NCBI RefSeq assembly: GCF_000378385.1
Contig: NZ_KB899660.1
Span: forward strand, 496,001-560,000
Direction of reading: 5' to 3'
Length of the DNA stretch: 64,000 nt
Origin: Paenibacillus daejeonensis DSM 15491
GTDB lineage: Bacteria; Bacillota; Bacilli; Paenibacillales; Paenibacillaceae
The notes under the pieces were generated by a model that worked only from the letters and a program-made list of their open reading frames with translations, was not told the DNA's origin and did not search any database. Made by a program: the position numbers and the translations under genes. Positions 52,359 through 62,479 of the stretch are shown here, piece by piece. Numbering within the stretch: position 1 is the stretch's first letter; every line of letters begins with the position of its first letter.

Positions 52359-53369
52359 TCACTTGTCCATTTCCTGTGTACGGCCGCGCGCCATCAAATG
52401 CTCAACAGCAAGCCGAGGTTCTTTGCCCGCAAACAGGACCGCATACAGTTGCTCTGTAATCGGCATCTGCACATGGTACCGACTGGCCAGCGCATGCGCA
52501 GCAGAGGTTGTACGGACACCTTCAACGACCATGCCCATCCGCTCCAGCACCTCGTCGACCGTCAGCCCTTGCGCCAGCAGGGAGCCGGCGCGCCAGTTAC
52601 GGCTGTGCTGGCTGGTACAGGTAACAATCAGATCGCCAACGCCAGCGAGACCCGCAAACGTGAGCATATTGGCGCCCATGGCTTCGCCGAGTCTGCCGAT
52701 CTCAGCCAGTCCCCTGGTGATGAGTGCGGCCTTGGCATTATCCCCAAATCCGAGCCCATCAGAGAGACCCGCCCCCAGCGCAATAATATTCTTGATGGCG
52801 CCTGCGACCTCAACGCCAATCACATCCGAATTCGTGTACACCCGAAAATAAGAATTGATGAAAAAATCCTGGGCCTGTTCCGCGGCCGTCTGATCGACAG
52901 CTGCAACGACGACAGTTGTCGGCTGCTTGCGAACGACCTCTTCCGCATGACTAGGACCCGAGAGAACGACTAAACGCTCCGCCGGGAGTGGCAGCTCCTC
53001 GGCAAGGACACTGGACATCCGCTTGAGACTGTTCATTTCAAAGCCCTTGACGGCATGAATGACCAGGGTCTGCTCGCTAAGGAATGGAGCGGCCGCCCGC
53101 GCCACCTCGCGAAGTGCTGCAGAAGGCGCGACAAAGAGGACCGCGTCGGCACCCGTAACCGCTTCGCCCAAATCGACTGTCGCCCGGAGCTTCTCCGGCA
53201 GACGGGCATCCGGCAGATAGCGGGAATTGACACGCGTGCGGTTAATCTCCTCGGCTTGGTGAGCATGCCGGGTCCATAGACAGACCTCATGCCCATTATC
53301 GGCCAGCACGGCCGCCAGGGCAGTTCCCCAGCTGCCTGCGACCAAAACAGCGACTTTACGATTTGCCAT
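52359..53369 (-). CDS. gpsA: Glycerol-3-phosphate dehydrogenase
   Basis: About 336 aa. Makes sn-glycerol 3-phosphate for lipids. The nucleotide motif reads VAGSWGTA, with valine replacing the first glycine of the usual GAGSWGT. Later motifs SGPSHAEEV, GVEVAGAIKNI and GNNAKAALITRGL-like GDNAKAALITRG are intact. Overlaps plsY by 14 bp. Start at 53369 with AAAGGAG. Confidence 0.95.
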   Translation of the reverse strand: MANRKVAVLVAGSWGTALAAVLADNGHEVCLWTRHAHQAEEINRTRVNSRYLPDARLPEKLRATVDLGEAVTGADAVLFVAPSAALREVARAAAPFLSEQTLVIHAVKGFEMNSLKRMSSVLAEELPLPAERLVVLSGPSHAEEVVRKQPTTVVVAAVDQTAAEQAQDFFINSYFRVYTNSDVIGVEVAGAIKNIIALGAGLSDGLGFGDNAKAALITRGLAEIGRLGEAMGANMLTFAGLAGVGDLIVTCTSQHSRNWRAGSLLAQGLTVDEVLERMGMVVEGVRTTSAAHALASRYHVQMPITEQLYAVLFAGKEPRLAVEHLMARGRTQEMDK

Positions 53370-53979
53370 GCGGCACTCCTTTCTTGGCACCAAGCTTGTT
53401 CTCCGTTCCTTGCATCAGGTTGGCAATGTTCTTGCGGTGGCGAATAACTGCCAGCGCAGCAACAACGAACCCTGCCCAAAAGGAAGGCATGCCCGCTTGA
53501 AACAATAGAATAAATACCGGCGTCATAATCGCAAATACCAGCGATCCAACCGAGACATACCTGGTTAAAGCAATGATTAGAATGGCCAGCACTCCTGCGA
53601 GCAGCGAGGGCAAAAAGGCCAGCGTGGCCATGACGCCGATCGTCGTAGCAATGCCCTTGCCTCCCTTAAAGCGGAACCAGATCGGCCAATTGTGCCCGAG
53701 CACGGCAGCCAGTCCGCAGAGAGCAGCCACCCACTCCGGATTCTCACCGCCGAGCCAGCATCCAATCAAGACGGCAGCGATTCCCTTGGCCGCATCTAAT
53801 AGCAATACGAGTACGGCTGGACCCTTGCCCAGGACACGCAGCGTGTTGGTAGCCCCCGCATTTCCGCTTCCATGCTGCCGGATATCAATACCTTTTACCC
53901 ACTTTGCAATCACAATACTGAAAGCAATCGAGCCTAACAAATAACTGATAACAACCCCAAGAACGGCTTCCAAACTCAT
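53356..53979 (-). CDS. plsY: Glycerol-3-phosphate acyltransferase PlsY
   Basis: 207 aa, five or six membrane helices. GSGNAGATNTLRVLGK and FRFKGGKGIATT are the acyl-phosphate and G3P binding motifs. First step of phospholipid synthesis, using acyl phosphate. Coupled to gpsA. Confidence 0.96.
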   Translation of the reverse strand: MSLEAVLGVVISYLLGSIAFSIVIAKWVKGIDIRQHGSGNAGATNTLRVLGKGPAVLVLLLDAAKGIAAVLIGCWLGGENPEWVAALCGLAAVLGHNWPIWFRFKGGKGIATTIGVMATLAFLPSLLAGVLAILIIALTRYVSVGSLVFAIMTPVFILLFQAGMPSFWAGFVVAALAVIRHRKNIANLMQGTENKLGAKKGVPHGKS

Positions 53980-53985
53980 TCTCCC

Positions 53986-55308
53986 CTAATCTTCCTCGGA
54001 CTTCCGACGAGTAAATATCCTCACCGGCGTCCCCTCAAAATTAAATGCCGCACGTATCTTGTTCTCCAAGTATCGCTGATACGAGAAGTGCATCAGCTCT
54101 GGATCATTGGCAAAGATAACGATCGTCGGCGGTTTGACAGCAACTTGTGTGACGTAATTGATTTTCAGACGCTTGCCTTTGTCGGAAGGCGGCGGATTCA
54201 TGGCCACTGCATCGGCCACTACATCATTAAGCAAGTGGGTCTGTATGCGCAATGCATGCTGCTCCGAGACATAATTGACGACAGGCAGCAGCTTTTGCAA
54301 GCGCTGTTTCGTTTTGGCGGATAGGAAAACAATGGGTGCATAAGCCATAAACAAGAAGTGATCCCGCACGTTCTGCGTGAACTGCTGCATCGTCTTCTCA
54401 TCCTTCTCCACCGTATCCCATTTGTTGACGACGAATACACAAGCTTTGCCCGCTTCATGTGCATAGCCAGCAATATGCTTGTCCTGATCAATGATGCCTT
54501 CTTCGCCGTTAATGAGAATCAGCACCACATCTGTCCGTTCAATCGCCTTCATTGCCCGCATCACGCTGTACTTCTCAGTGTTCTCGTATACCTTGCCGCG
54601 CTTGCGCATGCCCGCCGTGTCAATCAGGACATAACGCTGTCCATCACGCTCAAAAGGCGTATCGATCGCATCACGGGTTGTACCGGCAATATTGCTCACG
54701 ATGACCCGCTCTTCACCGAGCAAAGCGTTAACAAGGGAGGATTTGCCTACGTTGGGACGTCCGATTAACGCTACCCGTATAATATCCTCATCATACTCGT
54801 CTTCCTGGGGCTCAGGAAGCTTGCCTACCGAAGCCTCCAACAGGTCGCCAATCCCCAGGCCATGGGCGCCCGAGATTGCGACCGGGTCGCCGAATCCGAG
54901 GCTGTAAAATTCATAAATATCTTCCATGCGGTTTAAATTATCCACTTTATTGACAGCCACAACTACGGGCTTGCGGGATCGGAACAGCATTTGTGCCACT
55001 TCCTCATCCGCATGAGTCAAACCGGTCTTGGCATCAACCATAAAAATAATCACGTCGGCTTCTTCAATGGCCAGTTCGGCTTGCATGCGAACCGACTTCA
55101 TGATCTCGTCCTCACCATCGATCTCGATCCCACCTGTATCGATGATACTGAACGCTTTGCCGCTCCACTCGCTGGTGCCGTAGAGTCGGTCGCGCGTGAT
55201 GCCCGGTTTGTCTTCAACGATGGCCAGCCGATCACCTATGATCCGGTTGAATATCGTCGATTTACCCACATTTGGCCGCCCGACAATTGCGATAACGGGT
55301 CTTGCCAT
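53986..55308 (-). CDS. der: Ribosome-associated GTPase Der (EngA)
   Basis: About 440 aa with two GTPase domains: GRPNVGKST at about 9-17 and GRPNVGKSS near 180, each with DTAG and NKxD motifs, then a KH-like C-terminal domain. Needed for 50S assembly. Start at 55308 gives [11 protein letters not shown]; the upstream in-frame extension is not family-like. Confidence 0.97.
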   Translation of the reverse strand: MARPVIAIVGRPNVGKSTIFNRIIGDRLAIVEDKPGITRDRLYGTSEWSGKAFSIIDTGGIEIDGEDEIMKSVRMQAELAIEEADVIIFMVDAKTGLTHADEEVAQMLFRSRKPVVVAVNKVDNLNRMEDIYEFYSLGFGDPVAISGAHGLGIGDLLEASVGKLPEPQEDEYDEDIIRVALIGRPNVGKSSLVNALLGEERVIVSNIAGTTRDAIDTPFERDGQRYVLIDTAGMRKRGKVYENTEKYSVMRAMKAIERTDVVLILINGEEGIIDQDKHIAGYAHEAGKACVFVVNKWDTVEKDEKTMQQFTQNVRDHFLFMAYAPIVFLSAKTKQRLQKLLPVVNYVSEQHALRIQTHLLNDVVADAVAMNPPPSDKGKRLKINYVTQVAVKPPTIVIFANDPELMHFSYQRYLENKIRAAFNFEGTPVRIFTRRKSEED

Positions 55309-55381
55309 TCTGTTCCACTCCCCACTAAAATTCTCACGTATCTCATCATAGCAAAAAACGGCTGGCTTGGCTAACATTGAT

Positions 55382-55558
55382 TTAACGCTCCACCAGAATA
55401 AATGTACCGTTTTTTAGATCATGTGCACTCGTGTCTAGTATTTTTTCCAGCAAAAAAGCGATTTCTTGCAATTGCGCTTCCGTATCGACTATAAAAATTG
55501 GCGCACCGCCGCCATGCTGCTCACGATTCAGCGTTACTACAGCCCGAATCTCCGGCAT
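55382..55558 (-). CDS. Capping subunit of the YIEGIA complex
   Basis: 58 aa, compact beta/alpha: [20 protein letters not shown] and [10 protein letters not shown]. In related genomes this small protein is annotated as a capping complex subunit for YIEGIA, from conserved adjacency. It follows that gene with 1 bp between, and its own AAAGGAG lies in it. Confidence 0.75.
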   Translation of the reverse strand: MPEIRAVVTLNREQHGGGAPIFIVDTEAQLQEIAFLLEKILDTSAHDLKNGTFILVER

Positions 55559-55559
55559 G

Positions 55560-56471
55560 TTAACCCGCTCCTTTCCCAGTATTGACACTTGCTTCTGTCG
55601 GCATCCTCACGGCAGACTCCAATACCGGTACATTGCGAGCAACAGCTACAGCTTTGGTTGCGTTATGCTCCTGGGGCAGCAGGAAGACGCCAAGACGCCC
55701 ATCTTCCATATCCAGCTTGGCTAACGGCACGAGTGCGGGCTCGCCACTGTCACGAAAAACCCCCAGAATTGTCGACATGTCATAGAGAATGGCTTGCCGC
55801 TGACCCAGATTGGCCAGAGTGACTTTGCTATTCGCGTCATTGGGCGTCAGGATGATGCCGAGACCTCGCTTAATGATCAACTCCTGATCAGCAGAGAGAC
55901 CAACGTTCATCATATAGATATCGCCCACATACAAGTCCGGCCCTTCCAATCGGATCTCCGCTATATCGGCTGAAGCGATATGGGACACCGTTTTGCCTGA
56001 ACGCAGCTTGTGCACCATGACCAGCGTAACTGCTCCTGCCAGCGCTCCCCAGTACCAGGTCGTCAAAATGGCGAACAAGCTGGTGAGAAAAGCCGTTAGA
56101 ATGACGAGATAGTTGCGGCCTTCAAAAACCATGGCGATCCCTTCGATGTATGTCGAGCCTCGGGATACCAGCTCCATCTCATCCAGCTTGGTTAAGGTTT
56201 CTCGTTCCATCTTGCGAACATCTCTAAATTGCTGAGCTGCCAGCGTCAAAAATGTGATGGCTGTATAATCTTTATCCAATAAAGCGGGGACTGCTACTGC
56301 ACCGAGCGCGGCCGCAATGACACCAAGCGAGATATGAATGATCTGTCCGTGCGGGTAAGTCGGATATTGACGATAATCCGTTCGCAACAGCAATAATCTC
56401 GCTAACAGGCCAAATACAACCCCAAGAACGATACCGACAGTTAACTGGTTTGCTGTCAGATAAGCAATCAT
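55560..56471 (-). CDS. YIEGIA family membrane protein
   Basis: 303 aa. Four or more membrane helices in the first 150 residues and the defining YIEGIA hexapeptide at 108-113, followed by a cytoplasmic domain rich in beta strands. Family of unknown function in spore formers; sporulation role is inferred. Overlaps the next gene upstream by 4 bp. Confidence 0.83.
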   Translation of the reverse strand: MIAYLTANQLTVGIVLGVVFGLLARLLLLRTDYRQYPTYPHGQIIHISLGVIAAALGAVAVPALLDKDYTAITFLTLAAQQFRDVRKMERETLTKLDEMELVSRGSTYIEGIAMVFEGRNYLVILTAFLTSLFAILTTWYWGALAGAVTLVMVHKLRSGKTVSHIASADIAEIRLEGPDLYVGDIYMMNVGLSADQELIIKRGLGIILTPNDANSKVTLANLGQRQAILYDMSTILGVFRDSGEPALVPLAKLDMEDGRLGVFLLPQEHNATKAVAVARNVPVLESAVRMPTEASVNTGKGAG

Positions 56472-57100
56472 GTTCGGCTGCCTCCCTGATTATGAAGCTG
56501 CTTGCCCTGCCAGCGGGCTCTCATATATCCCATGAGCTGGCACGCCGCCCCTGTTAGTCTGGCAATAATAAGTGCTGACAATAACCGGTCCCACCAGCTC
56601 CAACTACCGAGGACGAAAGGTGTGGCTCTTGGGTGAACCAAGGTCAGCGCAATATCGGCTGCCAGCAACGAGAGGATCAGCAAGAACAGCTGTTCCTCGA
56701 AGCGCCAGGTCAATAGCCCTGCGAATACACCAGCAACTAGTATTCCATCCCAGGCAGGATGCATCACCACGAAGACCGGATCCAGCTGATACATTCTCTC
56801 AATCACATACCAGCCTAACGTTGCCAGGACACACCCGCATAACAGCAGCATTGCTTGTCCCAGGCTTCGTGGGGCCTGACGGATGGCCGCTGCCGTCCAA
56901 CAGATGACCCAACATGTTGAAGCATGCAACTGAATATCCTGTGAAAGCGAGAACGTAAAAGGCAGGGCTACTCCGGCTCCCACCGCCAAAAACAGCAGCC
57001 TGTTCGTGGTTATCTCTCCTATCAGCCACGTCCGCCAGCCCGTTGAAACGAGAATGGCAAGAACAGTTATAACCCAGACCGTGAGAATTCCTGCATTCAT
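56468..57100 (-). CDS. YphA-like integral membrane protein
   Basis: About 210 aa, six or so hydrophobic helices, Trp-rich, no catalytic motif. It sits where yphA occurs in Bacillus. GGAGGG at six bases before the ATG at 57100 defines the start. A small stem CCCAC/GTGGG and T-rich sequence lie upstream near 57172. Confidence 0.65.
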   Translation of the reverse strand: MNAGILTVWVITVLAILVSTGWRTWLIGEITTNRLLFLAVGAGVALPFTFSLSQDIQLHASTCWVICWTAAAIRQAPRSLGQAMLLLCGCVLATLGWYVIERMYQLDPVFVVMHPAWDGILVAGVFAGLLTWRFEEQLFLLILSLLAADIALTLVHPRATPFVLGSWSWWDRLLSALIIARLTGAACQLMGYMRARWQGKQLHNQGGSRT

Positions 57101-57189
57101 ACACATCCCTCCATTGCCCCTATTATGTGCCGCAGGCCCAAATAAAACGCATAATAGGGACAAAAAGAACCCCACAAAGTGGGATACAC

Positions 57190-57215
57190 AAAAAAACAGC
57201 CCCAGAGGGGCTGTT
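57190..57215 (-). terminator. Terminator of the S1-like gene
   Basis: AACAGCCCC and GGGGCTGTT stem, three-base loop, T tract. Confidence 0.92.
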
Positions 57216-57228
57216 TCAGGATTGCAAC

Positions 57229-58503
57229 TTACTTGAATTTGCTCAGCTTGTCGCCGAAGCGCTCAGCCAGCGTGAAGCTCATGCCTTCTTTGTTCAAGCT
57301 TACGTTTGGATTGTTAAGATCCTCTTTGGATACACGTGGTCCGCGGTCGGATCTCTCCGGACGCTCGGAACGAGGCGCTTGCTCAGGAGCTTCTTCGGTT
57401 TCCTTGATGCTCAGGCTTACGCGCTTCTCGCCAGGATTGAAGTCCAAGATTTTCGCTTTGACTTCTTGACCTTCCTGCAGTACCTCAAATGGTGTCGCAA
57501 CATGACGATGAGCAATCTGGGAAATGTGTACCAGACCCTCTACGCCAGGAGCGATTTCGACGAATGCGCCGAAGTTCACGAGGCGACGAACAGTACCTGT
57601 CACGATGTCACCTGTATTAAATTGACCTGCAGCTGAGTCCCAAGGACCTGGCTGAGCCGCTTTAATACTGAGGCTGATTTTGCCCACAGATGGATCAACT
57701 TTCAGCACTTTAACACGAACCGTGTCACCCTCGGATACAACATCCTTCGGATGAGCTACGTGCTGCCAGGACAGCTCGGATACGTGAACCAGGCCGTCAA
57801 CACCACCGATGTCGACAAATGCGCCAAATGGTGTCAGGCGTTGAACTGTGCCTTCAATTTCTTGGCCCACTTCAAGCGACTCCATCACGCGTGTTTTGTT
57901 TTCTTCGAACTCTGCGTCAAGAACTTCCTTGGCGGAGAGAATAACTTTGTTGTTCTCGCGATCCAGTTCTTTTACTTTGACACGCAGCGTGCGGCCTTTG
58001 TAATCACTGAAATCTTCAACGAAGTGACGCTCTACCATGGAGGCTGGGATAAAGCCGCGTACGCCTACGTCAGCTACCAGACCGCCTTTGACTACGTCTG
58101 CAACAGTAATTTCGAATACGTTGCCGTTGTCAAAGTTTTCTTGGAGCGAATCCCAAGCATTTTCGCCATCAATCAGACGTTTGGAAAGCACAAGCTTCTC
58201 CTTGTCGTCGTCAATGCTGACTACTTTCAGCTCGATCTCTTGACCAAGCTCAACCAAGCCGTTCGCGCTGTCGATTTGTACTGCGGACAGTTCGCGGAGC
58301 GGAATAACACCGTCATATTTATATCCAAGGCTGACAGTAACTTGGTTATCTTCGATTTTGACGATAGAACCTTTAACGGTATCGCCTTTCTTCAAAGTAA
58401 CCAGATTGTCCATTGCCTCCTGGTTTTCCGCTTCGGCAGCAGCCTCATCTTGGCTGACTGTTTCTTCTACCGTTGTATCCTGGATTTTTGTTTCTTCTGA
58501 CAT
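57229..58503 (-). CDS. 30S ribosomal protein S1-like (four S1 domains)
   Basis: About 424 aa, with four S1 RNA-binding domains (starting near GDTVKGSIVK, NVFEITVADV, GQEIEGTVQR and GDIVTGTVRR), and a Pro/Arg/Glu-rich tail. YpfD of B. subtilis has the same plan. It is slightly longer than that protein. An acidic 40-residue N-terminal extension precedes domain one. Promoter at 58533-58561. Confidence 0.95.
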   Translation of the reverse strand: MSEETKIQDTTVEETVSQDEAAAEAENQEAMDNLVTLKKGDTVKGSIVKIEDNQVTVSLGYKYDGVIPLRELSAVQIDSANGLVELGQEIELKVVSIDDDKEKLVLSKRLIDGENAWDSLQENFDNGNVFEITVADVVKGGLVADVGVRGFIPASMVERHFVEDFSDYKGRTLRVKVKELDRENNKVILSAKEVLDAEFEENKTRVMESLEVGQEIEGTVQRLTPFGAFVDIGGVDGLVHVSELSWQHVAHPKDVVSEGDTVRVKVLKVDPSVGKISLSIKAAQPGPWDSAAGQFNTGDIVTGTVRRLVNFGAFVEIAPGVEGLVHISQIAHRHVATPFEVLQEGQEVKAKILDFNPGEKRVSLSIKETEEAPEQAPRSERPERSDRGPRVSKEDLNNPNVSLNKEGMSFTLAERFGDKLSKFK

Positions 58504-58532
58504 TTGAAATAACCTCCTCAGTTCATACCCCA

Positions 58533-58561
58533 ACTTTATTTAAACCTGATCGCCGAGTCAA
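58533..58561 (-). promoter_or_regulatory. SigA promoter of the S1-like gene
   Basis: TTGACT (58556-58561), 17 bp, TAAAGT (58533-58538). Confidence 0.75.
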
Positions 58562-58613
58562 GCTCAAATTACGACGGCAGGATTTAAAACAATGAAAATT
58601 ACAATGTAGCCGG

Positions 58614-59192
58614 TCAGCCTTCTCGAACCATTTCTCGAATGCGGCTCATGATACGCTCTGTGGCGCGGTCCAGTACATCGGATGAAGGATGATCAATAAA
58701 ATCCTGCATATCGATGGGCTTGCCATACTTGATTCGCATTCTTCGGAACGGCTTGTAGGGGCCGATAATCGCTACAGGAACCACTGTTGCTCCGCTGCGT
58801 AGAGCCATCATAGCGGCGCCTTTCTTACCCATATTGTCCTCAGAACTCTTGCGAGTACCTTCCGGAAATATTCCCACCACATTTCCTTCCTTGAGCATCT
58901 GGATCGAGAGTCGAATCGACTCCTTGCTTACGCCTCCACGTTTGACGGGAAAAGCGCCTAGCGATCGCAGAAATGCATTCGAAAGCTTTGTGCTGAATAA
59001 TTCAGCTTTGGCCATGTAATGGACTTTTCGACGAACTTTGACACCAACGGTAGTCGGGTCGATATTACTGATATGATTGGAGCAGAGCAATACAGGTCCA
59101 GTGGACGGTATGTTGCCCAAGCCCTCGGCCTTTAATGGGAATAAGGTAGCAAAAATGGCACGCAGCAGGGTCTGACAAAAACGATACATCAT
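58614..59192 (-). CDS. plsC: 1-acyl-sn-glycerol-3-phosphate acyltransferase
   Basis: 192 aa. The catalytic NHISNID (H40, D45) and substrate FPEGTRK are intact, with a short N-terminal membrane helix. Makes phosphatidic acid. It follows cmk by 3 bp. Confidence 0.93.
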   Translation of the reverse strand: MMYRFCQTLLRAIFATLFPLKAEGLGNIPSTGPVLLCSNHISNIDPTTVGVKVRRKVHYMAKAELFSTKLSNAFLRSLGAFPVKRGGVSKESIRLSIQMLKEGNVVGIFPEGTRKSSEDNMGKKGAAMMALRSGATVVPVAIIGPYKPFRRMRIKYGKPIDMQDFIDHPSSDVLDRATERIMSRIREMVREG

Positions 59193-59195
59193 AGT

Positions 59196-59897
59196 TTACT
59201 TCGCCCCCGCCAATTTGGTTCGGCCTAAATCAATAATATGTTCGACGACTTGTTCAATGCTGAGATGGGAGCTATCCACCACAAGTGCATCAGATGCACG
59301 AGTGAGTGGTGAAACGGCTCGTTCCTGATCCATCTTGTCGCGAGCAGCAATTTCTTGTCGAAGCTGTTCCAGCGTAATCTGCTGCGTAGTGCCAGCCTCT
59401 AGAAAACGGCGTTCAGCCCGAATCTCCACGCTTGCTGTCAAAAAAATCTTCAGGTCAGCTTCTGGAAGGACCTTCGTACCGATATCCCTGCCATCCATGA
59501 CTACGCCTTTGTCCAAGGCAAGCCTGCGCTGCTTGTCCACCAGCAGTTCTCTGACAGCCGGGTTTGCAGCTACTTGGGACACAAGCAGATTGACTTCGCG
59601 TGAACGAATCTCCTCCGTCACCTGTTCACCGTCCAGCAGAACCTCCTGCTTGCCTTCATCGTTCCGGATAACAATATCAAACGAAGCGGCGGCGGCGGCA
59701 ACATCGGCGTGACTGTTTACATCGATTCCGTTCCGGCAGATACCCAGCGTTACAGCACGATACATAGCTCCGGTATCAATATAGATGTAGCCTAGACGCT
59801 CGGCGACCGTTCTGGCCACTGTGCTCTTCCCCGCGCCTGCAGGCCCGTCGATAGCGATATTGATCCGGTCGCTCCCGTCTCGATGCTGAATGCTCAA
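59196..59897 (-). CDS. cmk: Cytidylate kinase
   Basis: About 233 aa. P-loop IDGPAGAGKST, DTGAMYRAVTL and DGRDIGTKVLPEADLKIFLTAS. Phosphorylates CMP/dCMP. The start is TTG at 59897, eight bases after GGGGG; a TTG at 59903 is too close to the site. Confidence 0.96.
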   Translation of the reverse strand: MSIQHRDGSDRINIAIDGPAGAGKSTVARTVAERLGYIYIDTGAMYRAVTLGICRNGIDVNSHADVAAAAASFDIVIRNDEGKQEVLLDGEQVTEEIRSREVNLLVSQVAANPAVRELLVDKQRRLALDKGVVMDGRDIGTKVLPEADLKIFLTASVEIRAERRFLEAGTTQQITLEQLRQEIAARDKMDQERAVSPLTRASDALVVDSSHLSIEQVVEHIIDLGRTKLAGAK

Positions 59898-59943
59898 CGG
59901 CAAATCCCCCTTGCGAAGTGTAAAGCCTAAGTATCAATAAAAA

Positions 59944-59965
59944 AGCAGGCTCTGCCTGCGAACGT
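59944..59965 (-). terminator. Terminator after ypfB
   Basis: GCAGGC and GCCTGC, three-base loop, six T residues. Confidence 0.85.
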
Positions 59966-59980
59966 GAAAATTATACCACA

Positions 59981-60232
59981 CTATGAACCAAGATGCAAAA
60001 AAACAAGCAGCAAGGTTAGGGGCTCGCCCTCTGCTCTGTCGATTCCCGTTACAAGCTGACGAACCGGGCCGAATTGCAAGGCGAACTGTGTGAGCAACAG
60101 CAAAATCACCAGCAAAATAGCCAGCTTAGCCAGCAGGATCCCAATCTCATCCAGCCGCTCAATCGATAGCCCATCGGTTTTCAAGTGCTGATTATCCCGG
60201 TTCTGCTCTTGCCGTTTTGCCGACTTTTTCAT
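59981..60232 (-). CDS. YpfB-like small membrane protein (DUF5359)
   Basis: About 83 aa: a basic N-terminus (KKSAKRQEQNRDN), one membrane helix near 35-52, and a short outer tail. Matches the size and place of ypfB. Function unknown. Confidence 0.72.
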   Translation of the reverse strand: MKKSAKRQEQNRDNQHLKTDGLSIERLDEIGILLAKLAILLVILLLLTQFALQFGPVRQLVTGIDRAEGEPLTLLLVFLHLGS

Positions 60233-60326
60233 CGTGTGAACCATCCTTTACTTGCGCTGCTGTTGACTCTCGTTTCTACCAGAGAAAGATTGCCAATTAG
60301 TATGCGCAGGTACAGAACGGACTATG

Positions 60327-60980
60327 CTATCTTTTACGTAGATCCAGCTGCCTCTCAAAGCAAAAGCGGATGATTTTCTGGCGTTCTCCATCCGAAATTT
60401 CCGAGAACTTGCACATCAGCTGGCTCCGGCCGGATTCAAACTGCTTCACGCGCACAACCTCTGACTTGAAATTGGCATGTTCCAGCGAACCGTTCTTGTA
60501 CGGAATCAGCAGCCAACAATCCAGAACGTCGCCGAATTTGAGTTTCCATTTGCCATCGCACACAAAGGAAATGCCCCCGCCTCCCACATCATCGGTCAAA
60601 GCTACAAATTTGATGCCCTCGGTCAGTCTGACGGCGAGCTCCAGCTCCGCTGCCACGCGCAGAAAGCTGCGTCGTTGGATCTTGGTAATCTGTTCAGGAT
60701 CGGGCTTATGTATAGCAACCAATCGCACGACATCCTCTTTGAATCCGATAACATGCGAATTGAAATAATGCTTGACTCCACCTTCGGCCACAAAAAAAGC
60801 CGACAGCTCGTCGCCTAAATACAGTTTCTTATAGCGACCTGTCGATTCATTTAAAGGAATTTCGATAAGCAAGTTACCATCCCCGCTATCAGCTATCCTT
60901 GACTTGTACTCAATCTGCGCTTCTGTCTCGTCGGGCGAGGCTACTTGCAGGTACAACACTTGATTCACACTCGGCAACAA
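60327..60980 (-). CDS. ypfA: PilZ-domain flagellar brake protein YpfA
   Basis: 217 aa from the TTG at 60980, seven bases after GGGGGGAG; this gives exactly the length of B. subtilis YpfA. An N-terminal YcgR-like beta domain is followed by PilZ with RRSFLR and DVGGGGISF, the cyclic di-GMP motifs. It slows flagellar motors when c-di-GMP binds. Confidence 0.9.
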   Translation of the reverse strand: MLPSVNQVLYLQVASPDETEAQIEYKSRIADSGDGNLLIEIPLNESTGRYKKLYLGDELSAFFVAEGGVKHYFNSHVIGFKEDVVRLVAIHKPDPEQITKIQRRSFLRVAAELELAVRLTEGIKFVALTDDVGGGGISFVCDGKWKLKFGDVLDCWLLIPYKNGSLEHANFKSEVVRVKQFESGRSQLMCKFSEISDGERQKIIRFCFERQLDLRKR

Positions 60981-61059
60981 CTTGGCTCCCCCCTCATATC
61001 TCCCAATTATAGCACGTCCGCCCGGCAGGAGCCATCCAACAATTGCTGCTATTCGCGCA

Positions 61060-61098
61060 CACAAAGACGCCTTGCTTGTGAGCAAAGGCGTCTTGTGA
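61060..61098 (-). terminator. Hairpin after ypeB
   Basis: AAGACGCCTT and AAGGCGTCTT stem extended by GCT/AGC. T tract is poor. Confidence 0.65.
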
Positions 61099-61112
61099 CT
61101 ACTATCGGTTCA

Positions 61113-62474
61113 TTAGGCGGATGCCTGCGGAACATCGCCGTTCATGCCGGGAATTTCTTCAATCGATTCTTCCTCGCCAGTATCGGCATTGATGTAAATT
61201 CGATACAGGGAGCCGTTAATCCGTCCCAGGAACTCGTAGCATAGAACCTCTTCCTTACGTTCGTTATGGATTAACGCCCGTTTGGCGGTACGCACCTCGA
61301 ACTCCGAATTCAGGGACTCGCGGGCCTCCTGCTCCGTCAGCTGCGGCTTCGGCAGCTTGCGCTCTTTGTGTTCATACACATAATCCGAAGCTTGCATGGA
61401 AACAGGCTTACCGTCGTCCAGAGCCGCTTGTACGGTGATCCGATCGGGGTAGATGAGTACATCGTCCTGGGTTCCCACTAATGTAAAGTTCCCGCTGCGG
61501 CCGTAGTCATCATAACTGACCGCCTGCATGCCCGAGTATCCATGCTGCTCAAGAAATTGGATCGTGCTTTGTTCAGCAGTTTGCACATCGATTTGCTTCT
61601 CGCCAATCTCCCGTGGATTGTAGAACGAGATTAACTCGCCGCCACGCTTGGTATAGTCCAGCCTAACCGGTTCTCCGCCACCGACATTTACAGTGGCGGT
61701 ATACGACTCGTATTCCGTACCCGAACCGTTCTCGACTACTTCCACTGCTCCTGCGTCTTCGAGCCCCAGGAACTGAGCGGCTTTCTTTTGGATTTCCTCG
61801 GGACCTACGGCATCCGCGGAGAGTGCACGGAGCGTCTGTCTCTCGAATACAGCCGCTACTGTTGGCCCCCAATCAATCTCGGGGTACTGACCTACCTTGT
61901 CTTCCATGGAACGAAAGCCGTCAATGATGACGTTGTTCCCCGATTGCTGCTTGGCAGCCAGTGCAATCTCGACGTCCATCCAGCGCAGGCTGTTCGCCAT
62001 GACTTCATTTTGCATGTTCTGCAGGTCCTTCGTCAGCTCATCGGATTTTTCATAGAGTGTTTTTAGCGTGACATACTCCTTGTCCGATAACGGTTCCTTC
62101 GTCAAATCACGAATCGACGTTCGATACGCCAAGCTGGCTACGTGAGAGAGAAAATCCTCAGCTTTGCTAAATGGCAGCATGTTAAGCGGCAGCTGGCTGA
62201 TTTCATTTTGGGCCTGGCTTGTCATCCGCCATACATTCACAAGACCTTTACGATGCTGTCCACTCGAGGCCGAGTTAACTGCGAGCGTATGCCCCAACTG
62301 CTTGTGAATTTGCTGCATGTGAAAACTCAAATCGTGAAATGCGCGCTGATACTGGTTCTCTGCCTTGATCAGCACCGCATTTTTGTCTTGATGCTCTTGA
62401 TAACCCCAGTAAGCCGCCCCTACCAGCAGCAAGGCCGCAATCGGAAAAAGTACGGCGCTTAGACGTTTATACAT
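61113..62474 (-). CDS. ypeB: Germination protein YpeB
   Basis: About 453 aa. N-terminal membrane helix (YKRLSAVLFPIAALLLVGAAYWGY), a helical region, and two C-terminal PepSY-type domains (GEPVRLDYTKRGGELISFYNPR, YEFLGRINGSLYRIYINADTGE). In Bacillus it localises and stabilises the lytic enzyme SleB during germination. Here sleB is not adjacent. AAAGGAG at ten bases is part of the hairpin at 62480-62537. Confidence 0.93.
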   Translation of the reverse strand: MYKRLSAVLFPIAALLLVGAAYWGYQEHQDKNAVLIKAENQYQRAFHDLSFHMQQIHKQLGHTLAVNSASSGQHRKGLVNVWRMTSQAQNEISQLPLNMLPFSKAEDFLSHVASLAYRTSIRDLTKEPLSDKEYVTLKTLYEKSDELTKDLQNMQNEVMANSLRWMDVEIALAAKQQSGNNVIIDGFRSMEDKVGQYPEIDWGPTVAAVFERQTLRALSADAVGPEEIQKKAAQFLGLEDAGAVEVVENGSGTEYESYTATVNVGGGEPVRLDYTKRGGELISFYNPREIGEKQIDVQTAEQSTIQFLEQHGYSGMQAVSYDDYGRSGNFTLVGTQDDVLIYPDRITVQAALDDGKPVSMQASDYVYEHKERKLPKPQLTEQEARESLNSEFEVRTAKRALIHNERKEEVLCYEFLGRINGSLYRIYINADTGEEESIEEIPGMNGDVPQASA

Positions 62475-62479
62475 AGACA

